Position numbers and translations under genes: made by a program
Part shown: positions 1 through 7,062 of the stretch, in pieces
Layout: each line of letters opens with the position of its first letter
How positions within the stretch are numbered: the first letter of the stretch is position 1
Source of the DNA: Chitinispirillaceae bacterium
GTDB taxonomy: Bacteria > Fibrobacterota > Chitinivibrionia > Chitinivibrionales > Chitinispirillaceae
DNA: 27,555 nucleotides
Assembly: GCA_016926315.1 (NCBI GenBank)
Contig: JAFGOU010000456.1
Coordinates: forward strand, 1 to 27,555
Direction of reading: 5' to 3'
The notes under the pieces: generated by a model
Database searches by the model: none
What the model saw: only the letters and a program-made list of their open reading frames with translations
What the model was told of the DNA's origin: nothing

Positions 1-1
1 G

Positions 2-97
2 TTAATGATAGAAAAATTTGGTGATGACTATAAAAGATATATAGATAAAGTTCCTGCAATAAATATCCTTGCTGGAGTTAATCGAAAAATATTTTAA
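2..97 (+). CDS. C-terminal end of an isoprenylcysteine/phospholipid methyltransferase-like protein (partial)
   Basis: Only the last 31 codons are present; the gene enters from before the window. The tail EKFGDDYKRYIDKVP followed by a short hydrophobic end and a TAA stop resembles the C-terminus of the membrane-embedded isoprenylcysteine carboxyl methyltransferase/PEMT-like family, where an E-x-x-x-x-x-Y-x-x-Y-x-x-x-V-P pattern closes the catalytic region. The match is by eye over a short stretch, so the substrate cannot be stated. It lies in the AT-rich, gene-poor left edge and is followed by a decayed gene, so the full gene may itself be damaged. Confidence 0.45.
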   Translation, partial: LMIEKFGDDYKRYIDKVPAINILAGVNRKIF

Positions 98-223
98 TCC
101 ACACGATCCGAAAACAGATAATATCAATATCATTATTGACAAATCGCTCTCTACCATGGTGTATAGGGCCTCCCGCCTATGAAAGAAAATCTAGTTTTAT
201 GGTCTGAGAGGGCAAGGCATCTG

Positions 224-239
224 CTAAAAAGCTTTTTAG
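224..239. repeat. 16-bp perfect palindrome
   Basis: CTAAAAAGCTTTTTAG is a perfect palindrome just upstream of the exchanger remnant. It is AT-rich and has no loop, so it is weak as a terminator. It could be a decayed regulatory site or chance in AT-rich DNA. Confidence 0.25.
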
Positions 240-248
240 GCGTTATGA

Positions 249-767
249 CAGGCGTGCGGCACACACGTCGGCGATATACGAATTGTCGGATATGCGCTTC
301 AAAAACCACCGGCTGAAAAGTCGTCCCTAATCATCAATATATTATTGATAGCGCTTGGCCTTTCGGCGCTCGTTTTTGGTTCAAGGTTATTCGTAGAAGG
401 CGCAACAAATCTTGCCACGCTTCTCAAGATTTCTGAAGCTGCTATCGGTCTTACCATTGTAGCTGCGGGTACAAGCCTACCAGAATTGGCAACATCAGTG
501 GTGGCAGCAATCAAACATGAAGAAGACATAGCTGTGGGGAACATCATAGGCTCAAACATTTTCAATATACTTGCCATTCTGGGAATCTCTGGCACACTTA
601 CACCGTTGAGCGCATCAGGGATACGGCCAATCGGTTTGGCATTTATGACGGGAACCTCTATCGTACTCCTGCCGCTTATGAAAACCGGGTTTTGACTCGT
701 TAGAATAGAGGGAATTGCCCTGCTCGCGATTTATGGAGCGTACCTTTGGCATCTATGGCCGAAATGA
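249..767 (+). pseudogene. Broken Na+/Ca2+ exchanger (CaCA family, YrbG-like), C-terminal half
   Basis: The frame encodes the second half of a calcium/sodium antiporter, an inner-membrane cation exchanger. The alpha-2 repeat is clear: EGATNLATLLKISEAAIGLT, then AAGTSLPELATS and VGNIIGSNIFNIL, which carry the conserved ion-binding acidic and small residues. The frame opens only after a TGA at 246-248 and has no N-terminal half, so the alpha-1 repeat is missing. A TGA at 693-695 interrupts it. Translation in the same frame after that stop continues with a typical exchanger C-terminus (RIEGIALLAIYGAYLWHLWP) to a TGA at 765-767. Truncation plus an in-frame nonsense codon indicate a pseudogene. The longest uninterrupted piece with a start (TTG at 345) ends at 695. 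Confidence 0.85.
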
Positions 768-788
768 ACAGGACAGGAATTTGACAAT

Positions 789-1031
789 ATGAAATTGAAG
801 AGATTTCCGGCGCCGCTCCCGCAAGCATTCCTTGCGCTCCCTCCATTGATCGTGACCGTCTACGCTGGCCTTTTTATCTTCAGGATTGTTGAAGGGACAG
901 CAGACAAAAACGAACGTTTGCGATATAAGCATTACCCTATTGCGATAATGCCAATGGCGCCAAGCCAGTTTACCGCCCTGCAACAGCCCCATGCCGTGCC
1001 GGTCTCCGGGATTTTTAAAATCATGATCTGA
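789..1031 (+). CDS. Small hypothetical protein, possibly one membrane segment (doubtful)
   Basis: An 80-codon ATG frame with AGGA about ten bases upstream. Residues about 14-33 are hydrophobic (FLALPPLIVTVYAGLFIF) and could form a membrane segment or signal anchor. The C-terminal half shows no recognisable domain. It sits between a pseudogene and a small ORF in a decayed region, and the opposite strand is open over much of the same stretch, so it may be a chance frame or another remnant. I do not recognise a family. Confidence 0.25.
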   Translation: MKLKRFPAPLPQAFLALPPLIVTVYAGLFIFRIVEGTADKNERLRYKHYPIAIMPMAPSQFTALQQPHAVPVSGIFKIMI

Positions 1032-1114
1032 TAGGCCGGAGCATTTACAGAATGTATATTTTCAGCGGCGCTCCCCCATCTCAGGCCAACTCGAACACCA
1101 GAAAGGAAATTTCA

Positions 1115-1327
1115 ATGAACCTGCACAAGATGAAGCTGCATGATTCAAAGTGGATCGAATCTTTGGGATATACCATCATACGCGTACCGGGTGGATGGAT
1201 TTACTCGGAAACGAGCGCGCGTACGGGTGAGCCTGTCGGCAGCGGGACGTTTGTTCCTTATAGCGATGAGTTCATGGAAATTTCCAACATCGAGGATACG
1301 CGGGTACCCGGCCAGACGTCTGAATAG
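1115..1327 (+). CDS. Small hypothetical protein, 70 aa
   Basis: The ATG at 1115 follows an AGGAA-type ribosome site at about 1104-1109, which favours it over the longer frame that opens near 1052. The product (MNLHKMKLHDSKWIESLGYT...) is soluble and compact: a predicted beta-rich core (YTIIRVPGGWIYS, then GTFVPYSDEFM) and an acidic, polar end. No signal peptide or membrane segment is seen. GGWIY followed by TFVPYSDEF resembles short DUF-type proteins of unknown role found in many genomes, but I cannot name one. A real gene is likely given the start context, but the function is unknown. Confidence 0.5.
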   Translation: MNLHKMKLHDSKWIESLGYTIIRVPGGWIYSETSARTGEPVGSGTFVPYSDEFMEISNIEDTRVPGQTSE

Positions 1328-1756
1328 GTCCGCGGTTAAGCCGGCGCGTTGAGGTGTGTTAACGTGCGCGCGGCCCTGGTCGCTGTTTATCCGCGCACAG
1401 GGTCTGGTACGCTCCCCTGTTGTACCAGCATACCATAATAGGTAGCGGAAAGGTATTTTTCAATCCAGTATCAATAGATACAGGCCACACGATCTTTATG
1501 CAGTATATTTACGAAGGACACCCGGCTCAGAAATACAAAAAGAAAAGCGGAACGCAGAGGAAGATGAGATGATAAATAGAGGCTCGCTGAGAAAAGAAGA
1601 TTTTAAAAACAAAGCTTTTTGTTTTCTCTGCGAATGCTCTTAGCGAGTTTTAAAACGGCATCCGAATAATTTTTCGCATTTTTTAAGCTGCGATTTTGAA
1701 TTCTTCAAACACATAACAAAGTTCAACTTAAATATTTTGATAAGGAGATTTCATCG
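1328..1756. other. Intergenic region containing the left half of a repeat element
   Basis: No convincing gene is present. An inverted repeat CTGGTAC/GTACCAG (1404-1410 with 1422-1428, 11-base spacer) could fold but has no T-run after it. From about 1503 the region matches the stretch starting at 2247 (see the repeat entries). It ends with the ribosome site of the GxxExxY gene. Confidence 0.5.
1503..1634 (+). repeat. Direct repeat copy 1, left part, interrupted by the GxxExxY cassette
   Basis: This stretch is highly similar to 2247-2380. Shared blocks include GGACACCCGGCTCAGAAATAC, GAAAAGCGGAACGCAGAG, AGATGAGATGATAAATAGAGG, GAAAAGAAGATTT and ending TCTCTGCGAA. After 1634 the two copies diverge completely. 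CTCTGCG at the right and CGCAGAG inside the left form an inverted pair. A small stem AAAACAAA/TTTGTTTT lies at 1606-1625. Confidence 0.85.
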
Positions 1757-2134
1757 GTGCATGAAAATGAAGTATCCGAAAAAATAATCGGTGCAGCTAT
1801 AGAGGTACATCGAACGCTTGGGCCTGGCCTTCTGGAATCAGTGTATGAAGAAGCATTGTGCCATGAGTTGGGTCTTATAAACATTGAATACCAACGGCAG
1901 AAATATGTTCCAATAGCATACAAAAATGCTGTACTGGGAACGCCGTTGCGATTAGACCTGATTGTAGAGGGAAAGGTTATTGTCGATGTTAAAGCAAAAG
2001 AACAACTGGCACTATCAGATAGGCCACAATTGCTGACATACCTACGGTTAAGTAAGTTACGGTTAGGATTGATTATAAATTTCCATGCTCAGTTGCTCAA
2101 AGAAGGAATATATCGGGTAGTAAACGACCTTTGA
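1757..2134 (+). CDS. GxxExxY family protein, 125 aa
   Basis: The protein matches the GxxExxY family (TIGR04256/PF13366): an N-terminal helix EVSEKIIGAAIEVHRTLG, the signature GPGLLESVYEEAL, then a nuclease-like beta core with LDLIVEGKVIVDVKA. The D...E/D-x-K pattern in LDLIVEGKVIVDVKAKE recalls the PD-(D/E)xK nuclease fold, but catalysis is not established for this family. The GTG at 1757 is chosen because AAGGAG lies at 1742-1747 and no in-frame ATG is near. Length is normal for the family (about 125 aa). The gene is isolated and sits between the two halves of a repeat whose neighbouring copy lacks it, suggesting a passenger cassette. Function is unknown. Confidence 0.88.
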   Translation: MHENEVSEKIIGAAIEVHRTLGPGLLESVYEEALCHELGLINIEYQRQKYVPIAYKNAVLGTPLRLDLIVEGKVIVDVKAKEQLALSDRPQLLTYLRLSKLRLGLIINFHAQLLKEGIYRVVNDL

Positions 2135-2155
2135 ATTCAGATTCATTTTTCTTGA

Positions 2156-2177
2156 CTCTGCGAACTTCGCGTCTTCC
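2156..2177 (+). repeat. Right part of repeat copy 1 after the GxxExxY gene
   Basis: CTCTGCGAACTTCGCGTCTTCC after the gene resembles CTCTGCGTCTTCCC at 2382-2395 in the second repeat copy. Together with 1503-1634 this restores the order seen in the uninterrupted copy, so the gene appears inserted within the repeat. Confidence 0.55.
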
Positions 2178-2246
2178 GTTTGGCATGGGTCTGCTTGCAT
2201 GGCCGAGGGTTTGGCATGCAGATAAAGGTTACATGATCTCGTGCTA

Positions 2247-2410
2247 GTATATTTGCACAGGACACCCGGCTCAGAAATACAAGAAGAAAAGCGGAACGCA
2301 GAGAAAGATGAGATGATAAATAGAGGCTTGCCGAGAAAAGAAGATTTCAAAAACAAAGCTTTTGCTTTTTTCTCTGCGAAACTCTGCGTCTTCCCTTTGC
2401 GACCTCTGCG
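2247..2410 (+). repeat. Direct repeat copy 2, uninterrupted
   Basis: The second copy of the repeat runs from GTATATTTGCACAGGACACC to the end of CTCTGCGACC-like repeats. It contains CGCAGAG near its left side and several CTCTGCG units on its right (2373-2379, 2382-2388, 2404-2410), so the ends can pair. Short frames across it are not convincing genes. Such CTCTGCG-rich intergenic repeats occur in many genomes near GxxExxY and 23S-insert type genes. Confidence 0.75.
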
Positions 2411-2612
2411 TACCGTTCTTTTTTGCTTTGTATAACTGTCACGGTACAATGACCCGCCCCCGGAAGAGATTTTATTGTAAACGTTCGTTCAGTAGAATTT
2501 GATCATCCTTTGCCCGCAATTTCCCCTCCCTGCCCAATTTCGCATTTTTTATATTGTACGAGGGTCGGTACTAGCGTGTTAACAAGCATCTGAAAATCGG
2601 GCCATTTCTTTG

Positions 2613-4088
2613 ATGAGTTTCAAATCCATCCTGATTGCTGTAGCGTGCGTTGCCGTGACGGGTTTTGGCCAAACGCCCACGCTTTTTGACAAGCCTGCTC
2701 TGGTGCGTGGACTTGGCGCCGGCGCGGCTTCGTTTACCGATCCGGGGCAGTATAACAGCTATGATTTTTACGGGGCGCCGGTGGGATTGCTTGAGCGTGA
2801 TTCGCTGCGCATGCGTCTGAGCCTTGGCACGCATATCATACGGTGGCATGACGCGGACAACGGTGATTCGCTTAAAAGGAACTATACGGCATGGAGCGTG
2901 CCTGATCTGATCGTGGGCATGCCGCGCGTTTTTTACGTGCGCATGAACTATATGCCGGTTGGGATCAGTGATCAGACCCTGGGCCGGGCCGAAGTTACGC
3001 TTCCCATGCACCGGTTCGGGCTGACCATCGCGTCGCAGATACCGGGCGGCCTGTTTCAGTTCGGGCTGCATGTAAAGGGTGCGGTGGGAACGGAATCCCT
3101 TGAAAACAGCGACAATGAGCGGATGGTTCTCGGGCTCGATGACCTGAGCGCTACTGCGGGTTCCCGGGTCCATGAGCTGGTCGCGATAGGCATGAAAGGC
3201 GGGGTAAAAGCCGCGTTTGATTCGCTGCGCGATTATGCGACAAACCAACGGGACCGGTATTTTGTGGGCCAGCTTCCCATGCTTGGCTGGTACGTGGATT
3301 TTGGTGGCAGTGAATTTCCGGTGCAGAGCGGTTTTTCACTGGACATCGGCACGCACCGGTTCGTGTATGTGGCGTCGCCGAACCAAGACATGAATCCGAT
3401 CAAGGGCGACAGTCTGGCCTGGATGTGGCAGACCGCGGGGAACCTAGAGGCCGGGGAAAGCCGGTTTCATCCCGCGTTGAAGCTTGGGTACTGGCGCAAC
3501 CATTATCAGCAGTATGAGCATACCGAGACCAATGACGACCTGAACGTGGGGCCCAAGCTGGAGGGTGAGGACTGGACGGTCAGCGATTTCATATTCGGCA
3601 TTGGGGGATCAACATCGCTTTTTTCCATTGTATCGGCATGGGTTGAATACGCTCACGCATCCATGGGGCTTGCATACGGCTCTTCGTATGCTCCGCTTTC
3701 CGACAAGGACAAGGCGTATCATTCGAGTTCGATAGGAGTGGAAATGGGCCTGCATGCCATTGAGGCGCTCAGGTTTCCGGAACCGGTGCAGGCCTTTGTC
3801 CGGTGCAACTGGTTCAGCAGGACATCCAACAGCGGCATTGATCCGTTTCAGTCCGCCGAGTTCGGGTATGTAAATGCGGTAAGCGGGAACTCGCGTACGT
3901 ACCGGTATGTCCCGGATTTCGGGTGGGAACCGGCCCAGCGCATCAGCGGCACGGTGCTGGGTCTTGGCCTGGGACTCTTTGAGGAACAGGTTGAAGCTGA
4001 TATACACATGGGATTTATTGGCAGATCGCTGGACCGGGACAGGAAGGGGTTTGTTTTCGGCAGCCAGATCGCCTGGCTCCTGCGCTAG
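2613..4088 (+). CDS. Secreted protein of unknown function, possible outer-membrane beta-barrel, 491 aa
   Basis: The ATG at 2613 begins a clear signal peptide (MSFKSILIAVACVAVTGFG, cleavage probably near Q-T-P). The mature part has many short stretches alternating aromatic or hydrophobic with polar residues, frequent G, Y, W and F, and a final strand GFVFGSQIAWLLR. This is compatible with a barrel in the outer membrane, or another beta-rich envelope protein. No catalytic motif is visible. The next gene on the same strand, 185 bases on, encodes an exported TPR protein, so the two may act together. I do not recognise the family. The upstream TTG at 2610 adds one residue but is a less likely start. 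Confidence 0.8.
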   Translation: MSFKSILIAVACVAVTGFGQTPTLFDKPALVRGLGAGAASFTDPGQYNSYDFYGAPVGLLERDSLRMRLSLGTHIIRWHDADNGDSLKRNYTAWSVPDLIVGMPRVFYVRMNYMPVGISDQTLGRAEVTLPMHRFGLTIASQIPGGLFQFGLHVKGAVGTESLENSDNERMVLGLDDLSATAGSRVHELVAIGMKGGVKAAFDSLRDYATNQRDRYFVGQLPMLGWYVDFGGSEFPVQSGFSLDIGTHRFVYVASPNQDMNPIKGDSLAWMWQTAGNLEAGESRFHPALKLGYWRNHYQQYEHTETNDDLNVGPKLEGEDWTVSDFIFGIGGSTSLFSIVSAWVEYAHASMGLAYGSSYAPLSDKDKAYHSSSIGVEMGLHAIEALRFPEPVQAFVRCNWFSRTSNSGIDPFQSAEFGYVNAVSGNSRTYRYVPDFGWEPAQRISGTVLGLGLGLFEEQVEADIHMGFIGRSLDRDRKGFVFGSQIAWLLR

Positions 4089-4273
4089 CGCGATTGTCCG
4101 TTTCCGGCACCTGCTCATAAAAAAATCTGCATTCCGCAGTTTGGGGTACACAAAACCCGACCACATTGAAGTATTTTGTTGTAAGATAGGTACATGGGAC
4201 CACTTGGCACCCGGATTGTAACCACATGGTGACTGACCAGACAGCAGGCAGTAAAAATGTTCGCGGAGCGCGT

Positions 4274-7033
4274 ATGAGACTGGTGTTACCCGTTCTGGTA
4301 ATCTTCTCTCTTGCCGTATCCCAGACCTTTGATTATGATTCACCGGAAGCCGGCCCGGCCTATGAGAGCGATGCCCCGGGGTATGGCGCCTCCGGTGATT
4401 CGCTGGGATTCGGGGTGTCAGGCGACAGTGGTGCCACGGGATGGGACACCTACAGCGACAGCGCGCCTTCGGGATTCGACGCCGGTCCTGTATCCTATGC
4501 CGCGCCCGTGGTGCACATCGCGTATCCCATAGACGCGGGCCAGAAACGGAGATGGAAAAAAACCCTCTGGCTTGCGGCGCTGCTCGACGCGGCCGCCCGT
4601 TTCCGTCTTGAATTCTGCGCCGATTTCGGCACCATCACCGGCAAAGAGCTCTCGCGCTATGTGCCGCCTGACCTGAAGAAGCTTGCCAATGATCCGTTTG
4701 CCCCCGACTACTCCCTCGCGATCCGCGACCACAACGCGACGCACCAGCTGGTGCAGAAGTTCGAGCTCGGCAGGAACCAGGACGTCTTTACCCTGTTTCT
4801 CGAGCTCATTGATTTGCAGACCGGCAATACGGTCATGACGCTGGACCGCAAATGCCATGTGAACTACCTCGGCATTCTTCTGGACACCTGTTATTTCGCG
4901 GTCGCCTCGCGCATCAGCGGCCGTGAGGTCTCGTCGCAAACGCGTCGTTTTTTTGCCAGGCCTTCCCTGTTCGCCTCGTACAAGAGCAATAACAAGCTTG
5001 GCAAGCTCGTGTACAAGGAGTCCTACACGCGGAAAAAAAAGGTGCGGAACGCGAGCAGGAAGTACGAAAAATTGCTCAAGTCCGAGAAGGAGCCGCTGTT
5101 TGTCCTGTGGCGTTTCGGCAATGCGAGTTACAAGGACGAACGGTACGACAAGGCGCTCTCCAGCTATCGCACGATCAATACGCTTGCGCCCGACAATGAA
5201 GTCAGCGCTTTGGCGATCGCGAGGACCTGCCTGAAAAAAAAGGACCCGCAAACCGCAAAATTCCAGCTCTCGCCGATCGTCGCGTCCAAGGGCAAACCGC
5301 TGCGGGAGGTGCACGAGCTTCTGGGCGACGCGCATCTGATGACCGGTGACTCCGCCACGGCGCTCGACCAATACCGGAAGGAGCGCGAGTTGTACGGGGG
5401 CGGTTCTCCGCTGCAGGAAAAAATCGCCTCGCTCTGTTTCTCGCTCAAACGAATGAATGAAGCGAAAGACGAGTACCAGCGTCTGCTTGAGATCGACCCG
5501 ACCAATCCCCGGGTGCGGTACTATCTCGGGTATCTGATGCTCATCGCGGGAACGATCGCGCAGGCCGACGCGTTTCTGATCGAGGCAAAGGCATATGGCG
5601 ACGACGCCGCGTTCCTGTGGGAACCGATCGGTGACGCATATGTGAAGTCCGGAAAGTGGAAACAGGCGCGCCAAGCCTATGAAACCGCGCTTTCATTTGA
5701 CAAAAAACAGTCCCGTCTTGTCAAAAAGCTGGCCACGACCGCCCTGCGCGAAGGCAATGACAGCGCCGCGGCCGAATACTACCTGGATCTGTACAAAGCC
5801 GATCCCAGGGAAAACGCGCCGTCGCTCGCCGAGGCCGGAAAGCTCTTTGCCAAAAAAAAGATGTGGGACCGGGCCGCTGACGCATTCGACCGGTATCTGA
5901 AGGAAGGATACACCGATTACGAAGTCACGCTCGCCTATGCGCGCATCATGTTCCAGCGCAAGGAGTGGAAAAAAGTCATTGACCTGCTTGGGATCCATGC
6001 CACCTCTGCAACGGCGACCGAGGAGGTGCTGTTCATGCTTGCGGAATCATGGTTCGCGACCGGCAGATACAAGGACGCGGAACCGGTGCTGACGCGGCTC
6101 AATGCCATGCGTCCCGGCGATCCGCGGGTCATGCGCATGCTGGCGCTTGCCGCGGAAGAGACCGGCGACCTGGTCAAGGCAACGACGCTGTATGAGAAGT
6201 ACATGGTCCTGTCCAAACAGGAGAAACAGACAAAGGATATCGCCTTTCACCTGGGCGAACTCTATGAAAAACAGAAACAGCGGGGCAATGCCATCGGCAG
6301 GTACGAGCTCAATACCCGCACCTTCCCGTCGGATATTCGCAATTACGAGCGGCTCCTGGAGTTCTATAGCGAGGGAAAAAAATTGAGCCTGCTCCGCCGC
6401 ACCCTGGAAAACGCGATCGCCAATGCAAAAGCGCCTGCGTCGATGCACAGGGACCTCGCGCGGGTCTATGCGAAACTGGACGAACACCAGCTCGCGGTGC
6501 AGGCCTACCAGACCTATCTCGGGCGCGAGGAGCGCGACGCCGAGGCATGGAAAGAGCTCGGCACGCTCTATTACAACGTGCGCCAGTATAAAAACGCCAT
6601 CCCGCCGCTCAACCGGGCGGCTGACCGGCTTTCACGCGATTTCGACTGTTATTACATGCTCGGCTATTCCTATCTGCAGCGCGACATGCATGACAGCGCC
6701 CGCACCGCGTTCGAGCGCGCCCATTCGCTCAAGCGCCGGGACACGGTCACCATAAAGCACCTTGCCCACTGCTATCGCACGCTCGGGCAGAAGGACCCCC
6801 TGATCGGGCTGCTCAACCGGTGGAGCGCGCTTGAGCCGAAACGCTCGGACATCCTGGTCGAGCTCGGCAGATTGTATTTGAAAAAGGAGCGTCCGAAAAA
6901 TGCGGTGAAGGTGCTTGAAGATGCGGTGAAACTGAACCCCTATGACCGCCCGTCCCACTGGCTCCTGGGAGAGGCGCATGCAAAGCTTGGCAATGACAGC
7001 CTGAGCCGGTACCACAAACAGCGGGGCCGCTGA
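4274..7033 (+). CDS. Exported tetratricopeptide-repeat protein, 919 aa
   Basis: The start at 4274 is preferred over an ATG at 4226 because it directly gives a signal peptide (MRLVLPVLVIFSLAVSQ) and has GGAG five bases upstream. The mature protein starts with a low-complexity region rich in G, S, D and Y (about residues 20-70). Next is a globular domain to about 220, with LFLELIDLQTGNTVMTLDRK reminiscent of the beta strands of TolB/CsgG/FlgO-type proteins. From about 255 to the end there are many TPR helices, for example FGNASYKDERYDKALSSYR, AWKELGTLYYNVRQYKNAI and LGRLYLKKERPKNAVKVLED. Such solenoids scaffold protein complexes. Basic residues are common throughout. It converges with the lamin-tail gene, and the stops are 12 bases apart. 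The partner is not evident. Confidence 0.9.
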   Translation: MRLVLPVLVIFSLAVSQTFDYDSPEAGPAYESDAPGYGASGDSLGFGVSGDSGATGWDTYSDSAPSGFDAGPVSYAAPVVHIAYPIDAGQKRRWKKTLWLAALLDAAARFRLEFCADFGTITGKELSRYVPPDLKKLANDPFAPDYSLAIRDHNATHQLVQKFELGRNQDVFTLFLELIDLQTGNTVMTLDRKCHVNYLGILLDTCYFAVASRISGREVSSQTRRFFARPSLFASYKSNNKLGKLVYKESYTRKKKVRNASRKYEKLLKSEKEPLFVLWRFGNASYKDERYDKALSSYRTINTLAPDNEVSALAIARTCLKKKDPQTAKFQLSPIVASKGKPLREVHELLGDAHLMTGDSATALDQYRKERELYGGGSPLQEKIASLCFSLKRMNEAKDEYQRLLEIDPTNPRVRYYLGYLMLIAGTIAQADAFLIEAKAYGDDAAFLWEPIGDAYVKSGKWKQARQAYETALSFDKKQSRLVKKLATTALREGNDSAAAEYYLDLYKADPRENAPSLAEAGKLFAKKKMWDRAADAFDRYLKEGYTDYEVTLAYARIMFQRKEWKKVIDLLGIHATSATATEEVLFMLAESWFATGRYKDAEPVLTRLNAMRPGDPRVMRMLALAAEETGDLVKATTLYEKYMVLSKQEKQTKDIAFHLGELYEKQKQRGNAIGRYELNTRTFPSDIRNYERLLEFYSEGKKLSLLRRTLENAIANAKAPASMHRDLARVYAKLDEHQLAVQAYQTYLGREERDAEAWKELGTLYYNVRQYKNAIPPLNRAADRLSRDFDCYYMLGYSYLQRDMHDSARTAFERAHSLKRRDTVTIKHLAHCYRTLGQKDPLIGLLNRWSALEPKRSDILVELGRLYLKKERPKNAVKVLEDAVKLNPYDRPSHWLLGEAHAKLGNDSLSRYHKQRGR

Positions 7034-7037
7034 GGCT

Positions 7038-7062
7038 CCGACCGTTACCTGCCCGCGGTCGG
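7038..7062. terminator. Candidate hairpin between convergent genes
   Basis: CCGACCG at 7038-7044 and CGGTCGG at 7056-7062 can pair around an 11-base loop, between the TPR gene stop and the last codons of the convergent lipoprotein gene. There is no T-run, so a rho-independent role is uncertain; it may simply block read-through from both sides. Confidence 0.35.

Larger units (their letters stand above)
2135..2612. other. Intergenic region: repeat copy 2 and probable promoter of the next gene
   Basis: Besides the repeat pieces, the last part holds an AT-rich motif TTTTTTATATTGTACG at about 2547-2562, which could be the -10 region for the gene starting at 2613. A similar T-run plus TATATT lies upstream of the regulator gene near 21373-21385. 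No gene is seen. Confidence 0.4.

Noticed and set aside
1404..1428. Inverted repeat CTGGTAC/GTACCAG as a terminator
   Set aside because: Only seven paired bases, a long loop and no following T-run.
2241..2435. Short plus-strand frame over repeat copy 2
   Set aside because: It lies wholly in repeat DNA, and the matching copy 1 does not keep it as a gene.
4418..5674. Minus-strand open frame of about 418 codons
   Set aside because: Antisense to the TPR gene, with no signal, domain or ribosome site.
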